From the NCBI GenBank assembly GCA_019419865.1, contig JAHZIG010000001.1:1-64000 (forward strand): 64,000 nucleotides of DNA. Direction: 5' to 3'. Source of the stretch: Clostridiales bacterium (GTDB lineage: Bacteria; Bacillota; Clostridia; Monoglobales; Monoglobaceae). Both the position numbers and the translations under genes were made by a program. Shown piece after piece: positions 44,291-54,231 of the stretch (position 1 is its first letter; each line of letters begins with the position of its first letter). The notes under the pieces were generated by a model. That model was not told the DNA's origin. It searched no databases and saw only the letters and a program-made list of their open reading frames with translations.

Positions 44291-45955
44291 TCACTCCACA
44301 GCCAAAATATAATCGTAAACCGCTTGTCCGCCGTAATTTAAGGTCGCGTCCAGATCCGGGAACTTGCGGCTAACCTTTTCCTTAAGTTCCTCCGCCGCGC
44401 TCTTATCCACGCCGCGTCCGTAGTAAATAGACAGTACGCCGCTCTCCTCGTCGGTCAGCTTATCGAAAAGCTCGAGGCAGACGTTATCTATATCGTCTCC
44501 GACGGCTTCGACGCCGCCGCCTACCACTCCTATGATATCCCCCGTCTTAACGGTCGCGCCGCCGATCGCCGCGTCCTTTACCGCGGTCGTTACCTGAGCG
44601 CATTTTACGCTTTGCGACATTTCTTTCATGTTGGCCAAATTATTCTCCAAGCTCTCGCTTTCGTCAAAGCCGAGCATGGCCGAGATCCCCTGCGGTATAT
44701 CGACCGTCGGGATAACGGATATATTTTTATCGGTAAGCTCGCCCGCCTGCTCGGCGGCCATAATTATATTCTTATTGTTCGGCAGTATAAAAACGTTCTC
44801 CGCGTCGATCCGCTCCGCGGCGTCAACCAATTCCTGCGCGCTCGGGTTCATAGTCTGACCGCCTTCGACCACGGAATCCGCCCCGATACTTATAAATATC
44901 TCTCTGAATCCCTCGCCCGACGCCGCGACCACAAAACCGTATTTCTTCCCGGGTCGGTCGCCGGCATCGAGCCTTCCGTCGATTTTCTCCTCTTCGGGCG
45001 CGTTTTCGGAGCCGTCTTCTTTCATAAGTTTAGTCAGCTCGTTATGCTGATACTTCATGTTATCGATCTTTATGTTCGTAAGCTCTCCAAGCTTGAGCGC
45101 CTGTTCTATGACGAAACCGGGGTGGTTGGTGTGGATATGCACTTTAACTATATCCTCGTCGTCGATCACAAGCATACAATCCCCCTTCGGTTTTATCGCC
45201 GCGGTGAACTGATTGGGCTGGCGGTCGTCTTCCTTATTGATCAAAAATTCGGTGCAGTATCTATATCTTATATCCTGCGCCCGGACGCCCGCGCCGCGCG
45301 CCGCCGCGGTTTCTTCCGCCGCGCTCGACGCTATGGGTTCTCCGTTTTCTATCGCGTAGACCGCGCCCCGTAGTATGGTTACTACCCCGCATCCCCCGGC
45401 GTCCACTACGCCGGCCTCTTTCAGTTTGGGCAGAAGTTCGGTCGTTCCCTCCAAACTCCTCTCGGCGGCGGCGGTCAGTTCTTTTAAAAAGTCGGCCGCG
45501 CTCTCAAACTCCTTATAGCGTTGCTCCGCGTACTCGGCGATCTCCCTGACGACGGTCAGTATAGTTCCTTCCGTAGGCTTCATGACCGCTCTGTACGCGG
45601 CGTCTCTCGCCATAAGCGCCGCGTTTTTTATATCCTCGGCGCCGACGTCCGCGCATCCTGCCAGACCCTTCGCCGCGCCTCTTAGTATCTGCGATAATAT
45701 AACGCCCGAATTTCCGCGCGCGTTTCTAAGCGACGATTTTGCAAGAACGTCGAAAATCTCCGACGCGCCCGCGTTCTCGCCCAGTTCCGCCGCCGCGTTC
45801 ACAGCCGCCCCGAACGTCATGCTCATATTGGTTCCGGTATCTCCGTCCGGTACCGGAAAGACGTTTAGATCGTTTATCTTATCCTTATTATTTCTTAAAT
45901 TATTCGCCGCCGAAATAAGCGCAGTCCTGATTTCGCCGCCGCTCAGCTTAGTCAT
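44291..45955 (-). CDS. fakA: DAK2/DegV-domain protein, fatty acid kinase catalytic subunit-like
   Basis: YloV/FakA family, 554 residues: an N-terminal DhaL-type kinase domain (about 1-200) with NVFPVPDGDTGTNMSMT, the metal/ATP-binding aspartates, and SLRNARGNSGVILSQ; a middle linker domain; and a C-terminal DegV-like domain (about 300-554). FakA phosphorylates fatty acids held by FakB, feeding phospholipid synthesis. No FakB gene is near, but these are usually unlinked. It follows asp23 by 28 bases, the same pairing as yloU-yloV in Bacillus. Confidence 0.93.
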   Translation of the reverse strand: MTKLSGGEIRTALISAANNLRNNKDKINDLNVFPVPDGDTGTNMSMTFGAAVNAAAELGENAGASEIFDVLAKSSLRNARGNSGVILSQILRGAAKGLAGCADVGAEDIKNAALMARDAAYRAVMKPTEGTILTVVREIAEYAEQRYKEFESAADFLKELTAAAERSLEGTTELLPKLKEAGVVDAGGCGVVTILRGAVYAIENGEPIASSAAEETAAARGAGVRAQDIRYRYCTEFLINKEDDRQPNQFTAAIKPKGDCMLVIDDEDIVKVHIHTNHPGFVIEQALKLGELTNIKIDNMKYQHNELTKLMKEDGSENAPEEEKIDGRLDAGDRPGKKYGFVVAASGEGFREIFISIGADSVVEGGQTMNPSAQELVDAAERIDAENVFILPNNKNIIMAAEQAGELTDKNISVIPTVDIPQGISAMLGFDESESLENNLANMKEMSQSVKCAQVTTAVKDAAIGGATVKTGDIIGVVGGGVEAVGDDIDNVCLELFDKLTDEESGVLSIYYGRGVDKSAAEELKEKVSRKFPDLDATLNYGGQAVYDYILAVE

Positions 45956-45983
45956 ATCTATTCCTCCATTCGCTCGCCTCCGG

Positions 45984-46340
45984 CTATTGATTTACGCGTA
46001 TACCCTCGACGTTAACTATCACGGACTTCACGTTTATACCTGTAAATTCCTCGACCTGATACTTAACGTTGTTCTTTATCGATTCGCCTATAACGCTTAT
46101 ATTTATCCCGTACTCCACGACGATATGCAGCGATATTTCAAGTCCGTCCTCGAAAAACTTAACCTTAACGCCCTTGTCCATATTCTCCCGCTTAAGAAGT
46201 TTGGCGATGCCGTCCTTTCCGCTTTTTACCGCCATTCCCACTACCCCGTAGCAGTTTGTAGCCGCGTAACCGGCTAATTTTGAAATAACGTTATTCGATA
46301 TTCTCACATAACCCCTCGAATTATCAATTTTTGCAGACAT
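45984..46340 (-). CDS. Asp23/Gls24 family envelope stress protein (YloU-like)
   Basis: 118 residues with the Asp23 core GYVRISNNVISKLAGYAATN and the C-terminal VEEFTGINVKSVIVNVEGIR. Members form membrane-proximal assemblies linked to envelope stress; several copies are usual in Firmicutes. AAGGAGG lies six bases before ATG 46340, which settles this start over 46358. First gene of the asp23-fakA-recG unit. Confidence 0.95.
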   Translation of the reverse strand: MSAKIDNSRGYVRISNNVISKLAGYAATNCYGVVGMAVKSGKDGIAKLLKRENMDKGVKVKFFEDGLEISLHIVVEYGINISVIGESIKNNVKYQVEEFTGINVKSVIVNVEGIRVNQ

Positions 46341-46481
46341 GTAGTTTCCTCCTTGCAAATGTTATAATTTTGAATAATATTCATATTAGTCTAAGTTTTA
46401 GCGCTCCGTATCAGTCCTAAACTTTTATTTTCACTGCCTGTCGTACCTTGGCGCCGCCAACTCAATGCTTAACGCCGATTT

Positions 46482-48581
46482 TTACATTTCATTCAGATCC
46501 AAAACGCACGCCCTGCTTTTATCAAGCTTTTCGGCGTTTCCGACGTCGCTCCCGCGGCAGGTAAACAAGAGTATCTGCCGAGTCTCCGCTTCGCCGCGGA
46601 TATATTTTAAAGCCTCGTACGCCCTGCCGTCGTCAAAGGTCATGAATATATCGTCAAAGAACATCGTACAATCTTCGCCGGACGTCAGTTTCGCGACCGC
46701 CATCCTTAACGCGAAATAGATCTGTTCGTACGTTCCCATACTCATATACTCCGCTTCCACATGATAGCGCTCCGAATCGGATATCATGACGTCGAATCCG
46801 TCCGACACCCTTATATCGTTATACTTTCCATTTGTCAGACGCATTATTATTTTTTTAGCCTCCGCATTGACGTACGGCGTAAAATCCGACTTCACCGTAT
46901 TATACGCTTCGCTCAATACGCCCTCGGCCAGCTTCACCGCCTCGAGCTCTTCGTACGCCGATCTTATACCTTTTTCAACGCTGTCGATCTCGGAGCGTAT
47001 ATCGGCTAAATTGTTTTTAGATCTATATTCGTAGCCGACTTTATTCTCTATCTTGGAGATATTGTCGTTATTCTCGGCGATTCGCCTTTGGATATTCTCC
47101 AATAACTCGTCCGCGTTTGCGGGGGCGGGCTTTGTCGTATCGATACCGTTACTGTTTTTCAGTTCCGCGGCTTCTTCTATCAGTTTATGTATTTCGTCGC
47201 TTCCGAGAAAAGCGCGGTATACGTTGTCAAGCGCCTCAAGCTCGCTCGCCGTCCGCCGGTACTCGCCGTACATAATACCAAACTCGTCTATATCTTCGCA
47301 TCCGAATTCGGCCAACCGATCCCTAAGCTCTTTTCTCAGTCTATCGGTCTCGGCGCTAAACTCCGCTTTTTCGTCCTCAAAGTCGAGCTGCGCAAGCCGT
47401 ATCAAACGCTTTAATTTCCCGCCGTAAAAACCGACGTATATATTAAGTCCGACGCCTAAAGCCAAAACGGCTATGCCGAGAACATAAAACGCGTTCTTTA
47501 TGGTCGCCGCGATCTCCGCGGCGGATACGATCTGTCCGGACGTTACCAGCAAAACGAGCCCGAGCGCTATAAATATCAGCCCGAATCTCCCTATCGTTTT
47601 AAGCCCGTTTCTCTTTTCCTGGAGCTTAAATACGCCGTCGTTATTCTCCAATTCTTCAACCGCCGCTGCACGGCTTTCGAGCTTGTCGTTCAATTCGTTT
47701 ATTTCATCGACCTCGTCCTTGGCGATCCCCTGCATATTTCTGTACGCCTTTGTATTTAAGAGCGTCTTCTTTTTCTTTATGCACTGCGACAGTTTTTCCG
47801 CCCGATCGACCTTTTCTCTGTCTTTATCCGCTTTTACCCTGACTTTTATCTCGCTTGCTCTGCTCTCCAATATTACGTTTTCGTTTTTAAGCGCCTCGAT
47901 CCTCTTTTGGCAGCTTTCAATCTGACGTTTTATATCCTCTTCCCTGAGCGCCTCCGCCTTAAGCGTTCGCCTCTTCTCCTCGAGCGAGTCTATGATCCCG
48001 GGTTTGCGCACCCTGCCGTCCGCCTTTAGTCCCACCCTCTGGCTTTTCAGCTTATCAAAAGCCTTGCTCACCGAAACGTCGTCGGCTCCCGTCTCGCTCA
48101 AATTGATAAGCTTATTGATTATCTCGTCGTCCCTGCCGCTGATGGGAACGCCGCCCTGTTTGATCCATATCGTCTTTTCAAACATCCCGCAGGACATATC
48201 GAAAATCGCTTTTCCGGGCTCGTTTACCGAATACTCAGGTACGCGCTCTCCGGTGACCGTGTCGAAAGCTTCTACCTTGTCTCCGCTTTTCGTCTTGCCA
48301 AACTTTCTTACGATCTCTATCTCCCTCGCTCCGTCGGAAAAAATTATCGAACCCGAGCACGCCGAGCCGTCCCAAGGTCTGGCTCTTTCTCTGTCCGTAA
48401 GTCCCGTTCTTCTGCTCTGCTTTTGGAACCCGTAAAACATGGTCTTGATAAACAGCTGTATAGTCGTCTTCCCGGCTTCGTTATCGCCGAATATAATATT
48501 TAACCCGTCGTGTAATTCCAATTTGAAATCTTTGAATTTCCCAAAACTTTTTAAGTTGAGTTCTTTGATCGTTACCGCCAT
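46482..48581 (-). CDS. SMC/SbcC-like AAA ATPase (YhaN type)
   Basis: About 699 residues: Walker A GDNEAGKTT (32-40), two long coiled-coil arms (about 180-310 and 380-560) and the Walker B region MFFDDIFMTFDD (about 640). Two hydrophobic stretches between the arms (about 325-385) replace the zinc hook of SbcC, which is the YhaN hallmark and suggests membrane contact at the arm tips. With the neighbouring phosphoesterase it should form a Rad50/Mre11-like DNA end-processing complex. ATG 48581 is chosen because GGAG lies 9 bases upstream. It starts 26 bases after the nuclease gene. Confidence 0.88.
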   Translation of the reverse strand: MAVTIKELNLKSFGKFKDFKLELHDGLNIIFGDNEAGKTTIQLFIKTMFYGFQKQSRRTGLTDRERARPWDGSACSGSIIFSDGAREIEIVRKFGKTKSGDKVEAFDTVTGERVPEYSVNEPGKAIFDMSCGMFEKTIWIKQGGVPISGRDDEIINKLINLSETGADDVSVSKAFDKLKSQRVGLKADGRVRKPGIIDSLEEKRRTLKAEALREEDIKRQIESCQKRIEALKNENVILESRASEIKVRVKADKDREKVDRAEKLSQCIKKKKTLLNTKAYRNMQGIAKDEVDEINELNDKLESRAAAVEELENNDGVFKLQEKRNGLKTIGRFGLIFIALGLVLLVTSGQIVSAAEIAATIKNAFYVLGIAVLALGVGLNIYVGFYGGKLKRLIRLAQLDFEDEKAEFSAETDRLRKELRDRLAEFGCEDIDEFGIMYGEYRRTASELEALDNVYRAFLGSDEIHKLIEEAAELKNSNGIDTTKPAPANADELLENIQRRIAENNDNISKIENKVGYEYRSKNNLADIRSEIDSVEKGIRSAYEELEAVKLAEGVLSEAYNTVKSDFTPYVNAEAKKIIMRLTNGKYNDIRVSDGFDVMISDSERYHVEAEYMSMGTYEQIYFALRMAVAKLTSGEDCTMFFDDIFMTFDDGRAYEALKYIRGEAETRQILLFTCRGSDVGNAEKLDKSRACVLDLNEM

Positions 48582-48606
48582 AATATCTATCTCCAAAACA
48601 CTTCCG

Positions 48607-49737
48607 CTATTCGCCGCCGGACAGAGCGCCCAAACCGTAAGCTATCGCTTTATTTACGATCCTCTTCTCGTCCTCGTCTTTGGCGCGCTCAAGCCGCTCC
48701 ATCATCATTCTGACGAACACGCCCCTGAGCCCGGTCTCGTCCTTATAATTAAGATAATTCAGCGACGCGTCCGAATCGTCCTCGATCTCTAAATAAAACG
48801 CCGCGTCTTTAAGCTGCTCCGACAGCGAAGCCAAGTCGGGCGTAAAATCTTCCTCAAACGTCCCCGTCAAATCGATCCTGAAAATATCGTCTTTATCATA
48901 CTTATCGATCTCGGAAAGGATCAGCTCGTAGATCCTTTGATTGTCTCCGGTCCCGGTTATATCTACCGAAATATTCCTAAAACATCTGCGGCATATTTTA
49001 ACGAATTTAAGACTATTTTCGCCCGCTTCGATATTTCCGGCTATTACGCCCTTCTCGCCGCATTCGCCAAAATTTCTTGGCTCCGGTATTCCGGGATAGG
49101 CCATGTATGTTTCGCGCCGGTTCTTTGAACTGACAAATTTATTTATCCCGCTGAAGCTGTGAACATGCCCCAGAGCGACATAATCGAAAGGAAATTCCTC
49201 GATAAGCTCCGGATAGATCGGATTATAGTCGCTGCCCGCGCCGCGGCTTACGACTTCTCCGTGCATAACGAGTATATTAGTCAGATCAGGATCGAAGTCG
49301 AGACCGCCGAACCTCTTCAGCAGCGGCTCTTCCACATGCGGACTTGAAAAACTAATCCCGTATACCGCCGTTCCTATATCGTCTAAAACTATGCGCTCCG
49401 GTTCGGTTGAAAATACATGAACGTTATCTCCGAAATCCTCGGACGCGTATACCGAATCTATAGTATACGGGTCGTGATTTCCCGCGGCGATAAATACCTT
49501 TACGTCGGGGATCTCCGCGAACTTGCGTTTCATAAAATTTATCGTTTCCGAAGATACGTTTTCACTGTCGAATATATCGCCCGCCAGAATAAGCATATCC
49601 GCGTTCGACGCGAGATCGATTATTTTAGAAAAAGCCGCTCTCTGCTCGCTGCGTCTGAGCTCCGCCTTGCGTCTGTCGAACACCGCGCCGAAAGGCGAGT
49701 CTAAATGTATATCCGCGGTATGTACAATATTAGCCAT
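48607..49737 (-). CDS. SbcD/Mre11-like metallophosphoesterase (YhaO type)
   Basis: 376-residue exonuclease subunit with all five phosphoesterase motifs: HTADIHLDSPF, AGDIFDSENV, AAGNHDPYT, VMHGEV and ALGHVHSF. A C-terminal region of about 150 residues caps the domain and binds the ATPase partner. YhaO is the phosphoesterase partner of YhaN in Bacillus. GAGGCGATACGT precedes the ATG. The pair forms its own leftward unit between yebC and asp23. Confidence 0.9.
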   Translation of the reverse strand: MANIVHTADIHLDSPFGAVFDRRKAELRRSEQRAAFSKIIDLASNADMLILAGDIFDSENVSSETINFMKRKFAEIPDVKVFIAAGNHDPYTIDSVYASEDFGDNVHVFSTEPERIVLDDIGTAVYGISFSSPHVEEPLLKRFGGLDFDPDLTNILVMHGEVVSRGAGSDYNPIYPELIEEFPFDYVALGHVHSFSGINKFVSSKNRRETYMAYPGIPEPRNFGECGEKGVIAGNIEAGENSLKFVKICRRCFRNISVDITGTGDNQRIYELILSEIDKYDKDDIFRIDLTGTFEEDFTPDLASLSEQLKDAAFYLEIEDDSDASLNYLNYKDETGLRGVFVRMMMERLERAKDEDEKRIVNKAIAYGLGALSGGE

Positions 49738-49899
49738 ACGTATCGCCTCGCTTTGTTTAATTAAAAACCGATCGAAGCCGACAGTCTAAAGAATAGGTAT
49801 TTCACGAGCCGGATCGGACTGCGGCTATAAATCGGTAATATAAATTTAGGGACGATTAACGCCCCTAATTTGATATTTAATTCTCTCTTCTTCGCCGGA

Positions 49900-50637
49900 T
49901 TATTCTTCGTCCGGCATCTCCCATGTATGATATACATTTTGAACGTCGTCGTTTTCCTCAAGCATATCGATCAGCTTTTCCATCTTGCTTATAGCGTCCG
50001 GATCGTCGAGAACGGTAGTAGTCTTTGGAATATAATTGATCTCGGCCTGAACGAAAGTATACCCCGCCTTTTCAAGCGCGTCTCTCGTGGAGCTGAACGC
50101 CTCGGGAGAAGTCATTATCTCGTAGCAGTCGTCCTCGACGTTAAAATCGTCCGCGCCCGCTTCGAGCGCGTCCATCATAAGCGTGTCCTCGTCTACGCCG
50201 TCCTGCTTCTCGACGACTATCATGCCCTTGCGGTCGAACATAAATCCGACGCAACCGGTCTGTCCCAAATTACCGCCGTTTTTATCAAAGTAGTGTCTCA
50301 GATCTCCGGCGGTTCTGTTTTTGTTATCGCTCAGAGTCTCGACTATAACGGCGATCCCGTTCGGACCGTAGCCCTCGTATACCATCTCGAAGTACTCGTT
50401 AGCGCTGCTCTCGCCCGAAGCCTTTTTTATACTTCTCTGTATCGTGTCGTTAGGCATATTGTTCGCCTTAGCCTTGGCTATTACGTCGCGCAACTTGGAA
50501 TTGCTGTCCGGATCCGGACCGCCCTCCTTTACCGCGACCATCAGCTCTCTGCCTATCTTGGTAAATATCTTTCCGCGCTTTGCGTCTATAGCGCCCTTCT
50601 TTCTTTTTATCGTAGCCCATTTCGAATGTCCTGACAT
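49900..50637 (-). CDS. yebC: YebC/PmpR family protein
   Basis: 245 residues starting [20 protein letters not shown], the invariant YebC start, with the helical N-domain and the alpha/beta domains ([20 protein letters not shown]). Long viewed as a DNA-binding regulator; recent work on YebC homologues shows a role in translation of difficult motifs, including polyproline. Strong AGGAGG site. Monocistronic. Confidence 0.97.
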   Translation of the reverse strand: MSGHSKWATIKRKKGAIDAKRGKIFTKIGRELMVAVKEGGPDPDSNSKLRDVIAKAKANNMPNDTIQRSIKKASGESSANEYFEMVYEGYGPNGIAVIVETLSDNKNRTAGDLRHYFDKNGGNLGQTGCVGFMFDRKGMIVVEKQDGVDEDTLMMDALEAGADDFNVEDDCYEIMTSPEAFSSTRDALEKAGYTFVQAEINYIPKTTTVLDDPDAISKMEKLIDMLEENDDVQNVYHTWEMPDEE

Positions 50638-50976
50638 GTCGTATCCTCCTATAATGTTTGATCAAAAGTAAAATATATGTAACGCAACCGACGACGAGCA
50701 TAGCCTCGGCTCGCTCGCCGCAAGCGCCTAAATCACAGCGTAAGCGCAGATACAAAATAAGCATCTGCGCGTCGGTATTTCTTTATATTAAATTTGTGTA
50801 TTCGCGCGGCGTTCAAATACGCCGCAAAATTAACGCTTTTTAGCCCGCGAACCTTTAGTTTAAAACGTTCGCCCGATCTAACGGTTTAAAACGCCGATAC
50901 GCTCCGGTAAATATTGCGGCATTACAGGATATGAAAACCCTTCCGCTAAGCAGGCGTTATCCGCTTAAACAGCTTA
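50638..50976. other. Intergenic region, no gene seen
   Basis: About 340 bases between the SPFH gene end and yebC. It should contain the yebC promoter and the SPFH/NfeD terminator, but neither stands out; only short, weak dyads were seen near 50945-50970. Confidence 0.4.
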
Positions 50977-51906
50977 TTATTTTTCAACTAAACCGGTAAT
51001 GCTTGAAACAAGTCCCGCCAAGCCCTGGATATCCGACGGTATTATTATCTTGGTAGCTTTGCCGTCGGCTGCCTTCTCAAACGCTTCAAGGCTCTTGATT
51101 GTCAGAACCTGCTGCGTCGGCTTTGACTCGTTTATCATCCTTATACCTTCCGCGGTAGCCTGCTGAACCTTCAAGATAGCTTCGGCTTCGCCTTCCGCGA
51201 TTCTTATAGCGGATTCCTTGTCCGCCTCGGCTTTGAGTATCTGCGAGGCCTTCTCGGCTTCCGCCTGAAGTATTCTCGATTCCTTTTCGCCCTCGGCGAC
51301 CAGGATAGCCGATTTTTTCTCGCCTTCCGCGCGGAGTATAGCTTCTCTTCTTTCGCGCTCGGCTTTCATCTGTTTCTCCATCGCTTCGCGTATCCCCGCC
51401 GGGGGTATGATATTCTTAAGCTCGACGCGGTTGACCTTTATTCCCCACGGATCCGTCGCCTCGTCGAGAATAGAACGCATTTTTGTGTTTATTACGTCTC
51501 TCGAGGTCAAACTCTCGTCAAGTTCCATATCGCCGATTATGTTTCTGAGCGTCGTAGCCGTCAGATTTTCAATCGCCGACATAGGAAGTTCGACTCCGTA
51601 CGTGTATAGCTTAGGATCGGTTATCTGATAATAAACAACCGTGTCTATCTGCATCGTAACGTTATCCTTAGTGATTACCGGCTGCGGCGGGAAATCGACC
51701 ACCTGCTCTTTCAGCGTAACTTTTTTCGCTACTCTTTCAATAAAAGGCACCTTAAAATGAATACCCACTCCCCAGCTCGCGCTGTACGCTCCCAAACGCT
51801 CGATCACGTATGAATGAGCCTGAGGAACGATTTTTATATTAGCTATAGCCACTATGATTATTATCGCCAATATAGCGATCAAGAAAAATACCGCTACTTC
51901 TCCCAT
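50977..51906 (-). CDS. SPFH domain (stomatin/QmcA-like) membrane protein
   Basis: 309 residues: an N-terminal membrane helix (about 5-25), the SPFH/band-7 domain (about 22-190, VPQAHSYVIERLGAYSASWG), then an Ala/Glu-rich coiled coil (about 185-255, repeats of AEGEKESRIL type) and a conserved hydrophobic end. These proteins form large oligomeric caps on membranes and recruit proteases. It follows the NfeD gene by 42 bases, the classic SPFH-NfeD pair. GGAGGCGATTAAATA precedes the ATG. Confidence 0.95.
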   Translation of the reverse strand: MGEVAVFFLIAILAIIIIVAIANIKIVPQAHSYVIERLGAYSASWGVGIHFKVPFIERVAKKVTLKEQVVDFPPQPVITKDNVTMQIDTVVYYQITDPKLYTYGVELPMSAIENLTATTLRNIIGDMELDESLTSRDVINTKMRSILDEATDPWGIKVNRVELKNIIPPAGIREAMEKQMKAERERREAILRAEGEKKSAILVAEGEKESRILQAEAEKASQILKAEADKESAIRIAEGEAEAILKVQQATAEGIRMINESKPTQQVLTIKSLEAFEKAADGKATKIIIPSDIQGLAGLVSSITGLVEK

Positions 51907-51948
51907 TATTTAATCGCCTCCAATCAAAATTCGACGTAAATATTAATT

Positions 51949-52386
51949 TTAATCCGCTTTTACTTCTTCAACGATCAGCTTAACTCCCTCGATAGAGAGA
52001 ATCTTAACTTTTTGTCCTTCCTTGATCGTAGAACCGTTCGCCGATCTCGCAGACCATATTTTCCCGTCGACTTTAACTTCTCCAAGCCCGTCGATCGAAT
52101 CTATCGCCTTGCAGACCTCGGCGGTCATGCCGATATATTTATCCGAATTTGTTCTCTCGGTCTTTTTAACTTTAAGTTTATTAGACAGCGGTCTTGTAAG
52201 CAGGATAAGAATAACCGATGAGACCGCAAAAACGGCGACTTGCCCCGGAATATCCAGCCAAATTGAAGATATTGCGGCGCAGACGCACCCAAAAGCAAGC
52301 CAAATCGAAACAAGCGACACCGTGAGCGCTTCGACCGTACCGAGCAGAACGGCAAATACAAACCAAACAATCGCTACAGGTTCCAT
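51949..52386 (-). CDS. NfeD family membrane protein
   Basis: 145 residues with three N-terminal membrane helices (about 4-24, 26-45, 48-66) and a C-terminal OB fold (about 82-143, GMTAEVCKAIDSIDGLGEVK). The short NfeD1b-like form pairs with SPFH proteins and helps their assembly; no ClpP-like protease domain is present. Co-transcribed with the SPFH gene. Confidence 0.93.
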   Translation of the reverse strand: MEPVAIVWFVFAVLLGTVEALTVSLVSIWLAFGCVCAAISSIWLDIPGQVAVFAVSSVILILLTRPLSNKLKVKKTERTNSDKYIGMTAEVCKAIDSIDGLGEVKVDGKIWSARSANGSTIKEGQKVKILSIEGVKLIVEEVKAD

Positions 52387-52426
52387 ATTCCCACCTCGCT
52401 TACAATTTCTCTAATTTCGCCCCGGC

Positions 52427-52945
52427 TCAATACGCGCGCCTATATCCGCCGCTTCTTTTATTGTCGGCGCTGCGCTTTAGATCCTGAAATTTCTCGTCGC
52501 TGTCGTGTTTGAATTTTTGGAGCATATCGTCGAACGACATATTTTCCGGATCCTTTTTACGTACGAACTCAAACTCCTCGGGAGCTTGTCTACCTATCCT
52601 GCCGTTATTTCTCTTCTCCTTGCCGCCTTTAGCTTTGGATTTTCCCTTTTCGGATCTGTTATCCGCCTCTAACTGTTTTATGGAAAGGCTGATCTTACCC
52701 TTTTCCACTCCTATGACCTTTACCTTTACCGTCTGTCCCTTTTTAAGATGTTTACTTACGTCGTCTACATACTCGGTCGCAACCTCCGATATATGAACAA
52801 GCCCCGACTTTCCGCCCGGCAGCTCGACAAAAGCTCCGAACGACGTTATTCCGGTCACCTTGCCTTCGAGAACCGCTCCGACTTCAGGCGCCGTCGTCTT
52901 TTTCTTATCGCCCGCGGCTTGTTTTTTCACCATTTCATTTTGCAT
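52427..52945 (-). CDS. S1 RNA-binding domain protein (YabR-like)
   Basis: 172 residues: one S1 domain (about 22-92) beginning GAVLEGKVTGITSFGAFVEL and with GLVHISEVA, KGQTVKVKVIGVEKGKISLS; then a long basic/acidic tail (about 95-172). In Bacillus, yabR follows divIC, as here. The S1 domain implies binding to RNA or ribosomes; role unknown. AGGAGGG lies about 13 bases before ATG 52945; a second in-frame ATG is four codons inside. Confidence 0.9.
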   Translation of the reverse strand: MQNEMVKKQAAGDKKKTTAPEVGAVLEGKVTGITSFGAFVELPGGKSGLVHISEVATEYVDDVSKHLKKGQTVKVKVIGVEKGKISLSIKQLEADNRSEKGKSKAKGGKEKRNNGRIGRQAPEEFEFVRKKDPENMSFDDMLQKFKHDSDEKFQDLKRSADNKRSGGYRRAY

Positions 52946-53050
52946 GTTATATTATTTTCCCTCCTGAGGAACGATCAACGAACTCCTCTTTATATTATTT
53001 TTTAAAATTTCTCTTATGTTATATAAAATCAAATACCGTATGAGCGCGGC

Positions 53051-53452
53051 TTATCTTCCGCCGTCGCTGTTAGCGTCGATAAAAACTCTTTCGTTAGGCT
53101 CGACCAAACCGAGTTTCTCCCTCGCCATGCGCTCTAAGTAGTCGGGATCGCTGACCTCGCCGAGCTCCTGCTGAAGACGCTCCGTCTCCTGAGACGCGAT
53201 GGCGATCTGCTCGTTCAGTTCCTCTACTTCGCCCTGCTTGTTATGCAGATCGATCTGCTGCCATATTATCGTATAAATAAAATATACTACAAAAACGAAT
53301 ATGCATATATTTCCTAATAATTTTTTCAAATTAACTTTTCTTGCGCCGCGCTTTTGATTTTTTCCGCGCTCGCCGTCCGCCGATTTTGCTTCGTTCAGCG
53401 CCGAATCGGCTCCGCCGGCGCTTACGGCGCCGTAATCGTTATAACTTTTCAA
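53051..53452 (-). CDS. divIC: Septum formation initiator DivIC/FtsB family
   Basis: 133 residues: a cytoplasmic basic tail (1-45), a single membrane helix (about 48-66) and an extracytoplasmic coiled coil (ELNEQIAIASQETERLQQEL) followed by DPDYLERMAREKLGLVEPNE, the family signature. Part of the FtsL-DivIC-FtsQ/DivIB divisome complex activating septal peptidoglycan synthesis. Position after yabQ and before yabR copies the Bacillus yabP-yabQ-divIC-yabR order. Confidence 0.92.
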   Translation of the reverse strand: MKSYNDYGAVSAGGADSALNEAKSADGERGKNQKRGARKVNLKKLLGNICIFVFVVYFIYTIIWQQIDLHNKQGEVEELNEQIAIASQETERLQQELGEVSDPDYLERMAREKLGLVEPNERVFIDANSDGGR

Positions 53453-53686
53453 TATTTTTCACCCCGCCTAACTAATTACAATAATTATATAATACGCCCC
53501 CGGCTTTGTCAATGCAAAAAAGAGTATTATAGCGCATTAAATCTATATTTTTTCAAAAATACTCAATAATCTCTTTTATACCGGAGAAATATGCTTATCG
53601 CGAGGCTCTTAAAACTTTCCGCTATTTAATTCGAGTCGGCTCTAACCGTTTTTAAGTATAATTTACCGTCAAAATTTAAAGCGATA

Positions 53687-54205
53687 TTATCCCTCTTCCT
53701 CTTCGCCGCCGCCTCCTTGACCCGCGAAAGCGGCCGCGACCTTAAGTTTAACTCTCTCGAATAAGCCGCCGGCCTTTCTGCGCGTGTGCCAGCCTATGAC
53801 CTTGATCGGACGATTTATCAGCTTGCAGAAGCGCTCGACCGGAAGCAGCAGTATCTTTATAGCGCAGCAAATAAACCGCGCGGTCTTATTATAAATAAAT
53901 CCCAAAAACCGCGCCGCCCTGTTTTTGAGCGCAAGCCTGTACAAGATAAAACCCAAACCAAACGCTATAACGCTGTAGAATCTGAACTCGCCCGCGTTTT
54001 TATAATACGCGGCGAAAAACAGCGCGATACCGCAGCCGATAAACCACAGTATATCCAAAACGTTCACAACGGCTATGTTCTGCTTTTTCCCGCCTATCCG
54101 CTTGGCTCTTAGAAGATCGTATATAAACGTCATCAAAACGCCGCATAAAAACGACCACAAAAAATAGTTCCATTCCACTCCCTGATACTTATCCAATTTC
54201 ATCAC
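53687..54205 (-). CDS. yabQ: Spore cortex biosynthesis protein YabQ
   Basis: 172 residues with four predicted membrane helices in the first 130 and the family motif WSFLCGVLMTFIYDLLRAKR. YabQ is a mother-cell membrane protein of the outer forespore membrane needed for spore cortex formation. The C-terminal tail is basic and ends in a Gly/Glu run (GQGGGGEEEEG). It starts 26 bases after yabP. Confidence 0.9.
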   Translation of the reverse strand: MMKLDKYQGVEWNYFLWSFLCGVLMTFIYDLLRAKRIGGKKQNIAVVNVLDILWFIGCGIALFFAAYYKNAGEFRFYSVIAFGLGFILYRLALKNRAARFLGFIYNKTARFICCAIKILLLPVERFCKLINRPIKVIGWHTRRKAGGLFERVKLKVAAAFAGQGGGGEEEEG

Positions 54206-54231
54206 TCCGTACTATGTATTTTATAAATATT

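Noticed and set aside
47400..47620. CRISPR-like or tandem repeats in the coiled-coil genes
   Set aside because: Apparent periodicity reflects heptad coding, not direct DNA repeats with spacers.
46482..49737. Anti-phage nuclease operon (Gabija- or Wadjet-like)
   Set aside because: The pair has the domains and order of housekeeping YhaN/YhaO or SbcCD, in a core-gene setting.
53520..53686. Extra small gene between divIC and yabQ
   Set aside because: Only short AT-rich frames without ribosome binding sites.
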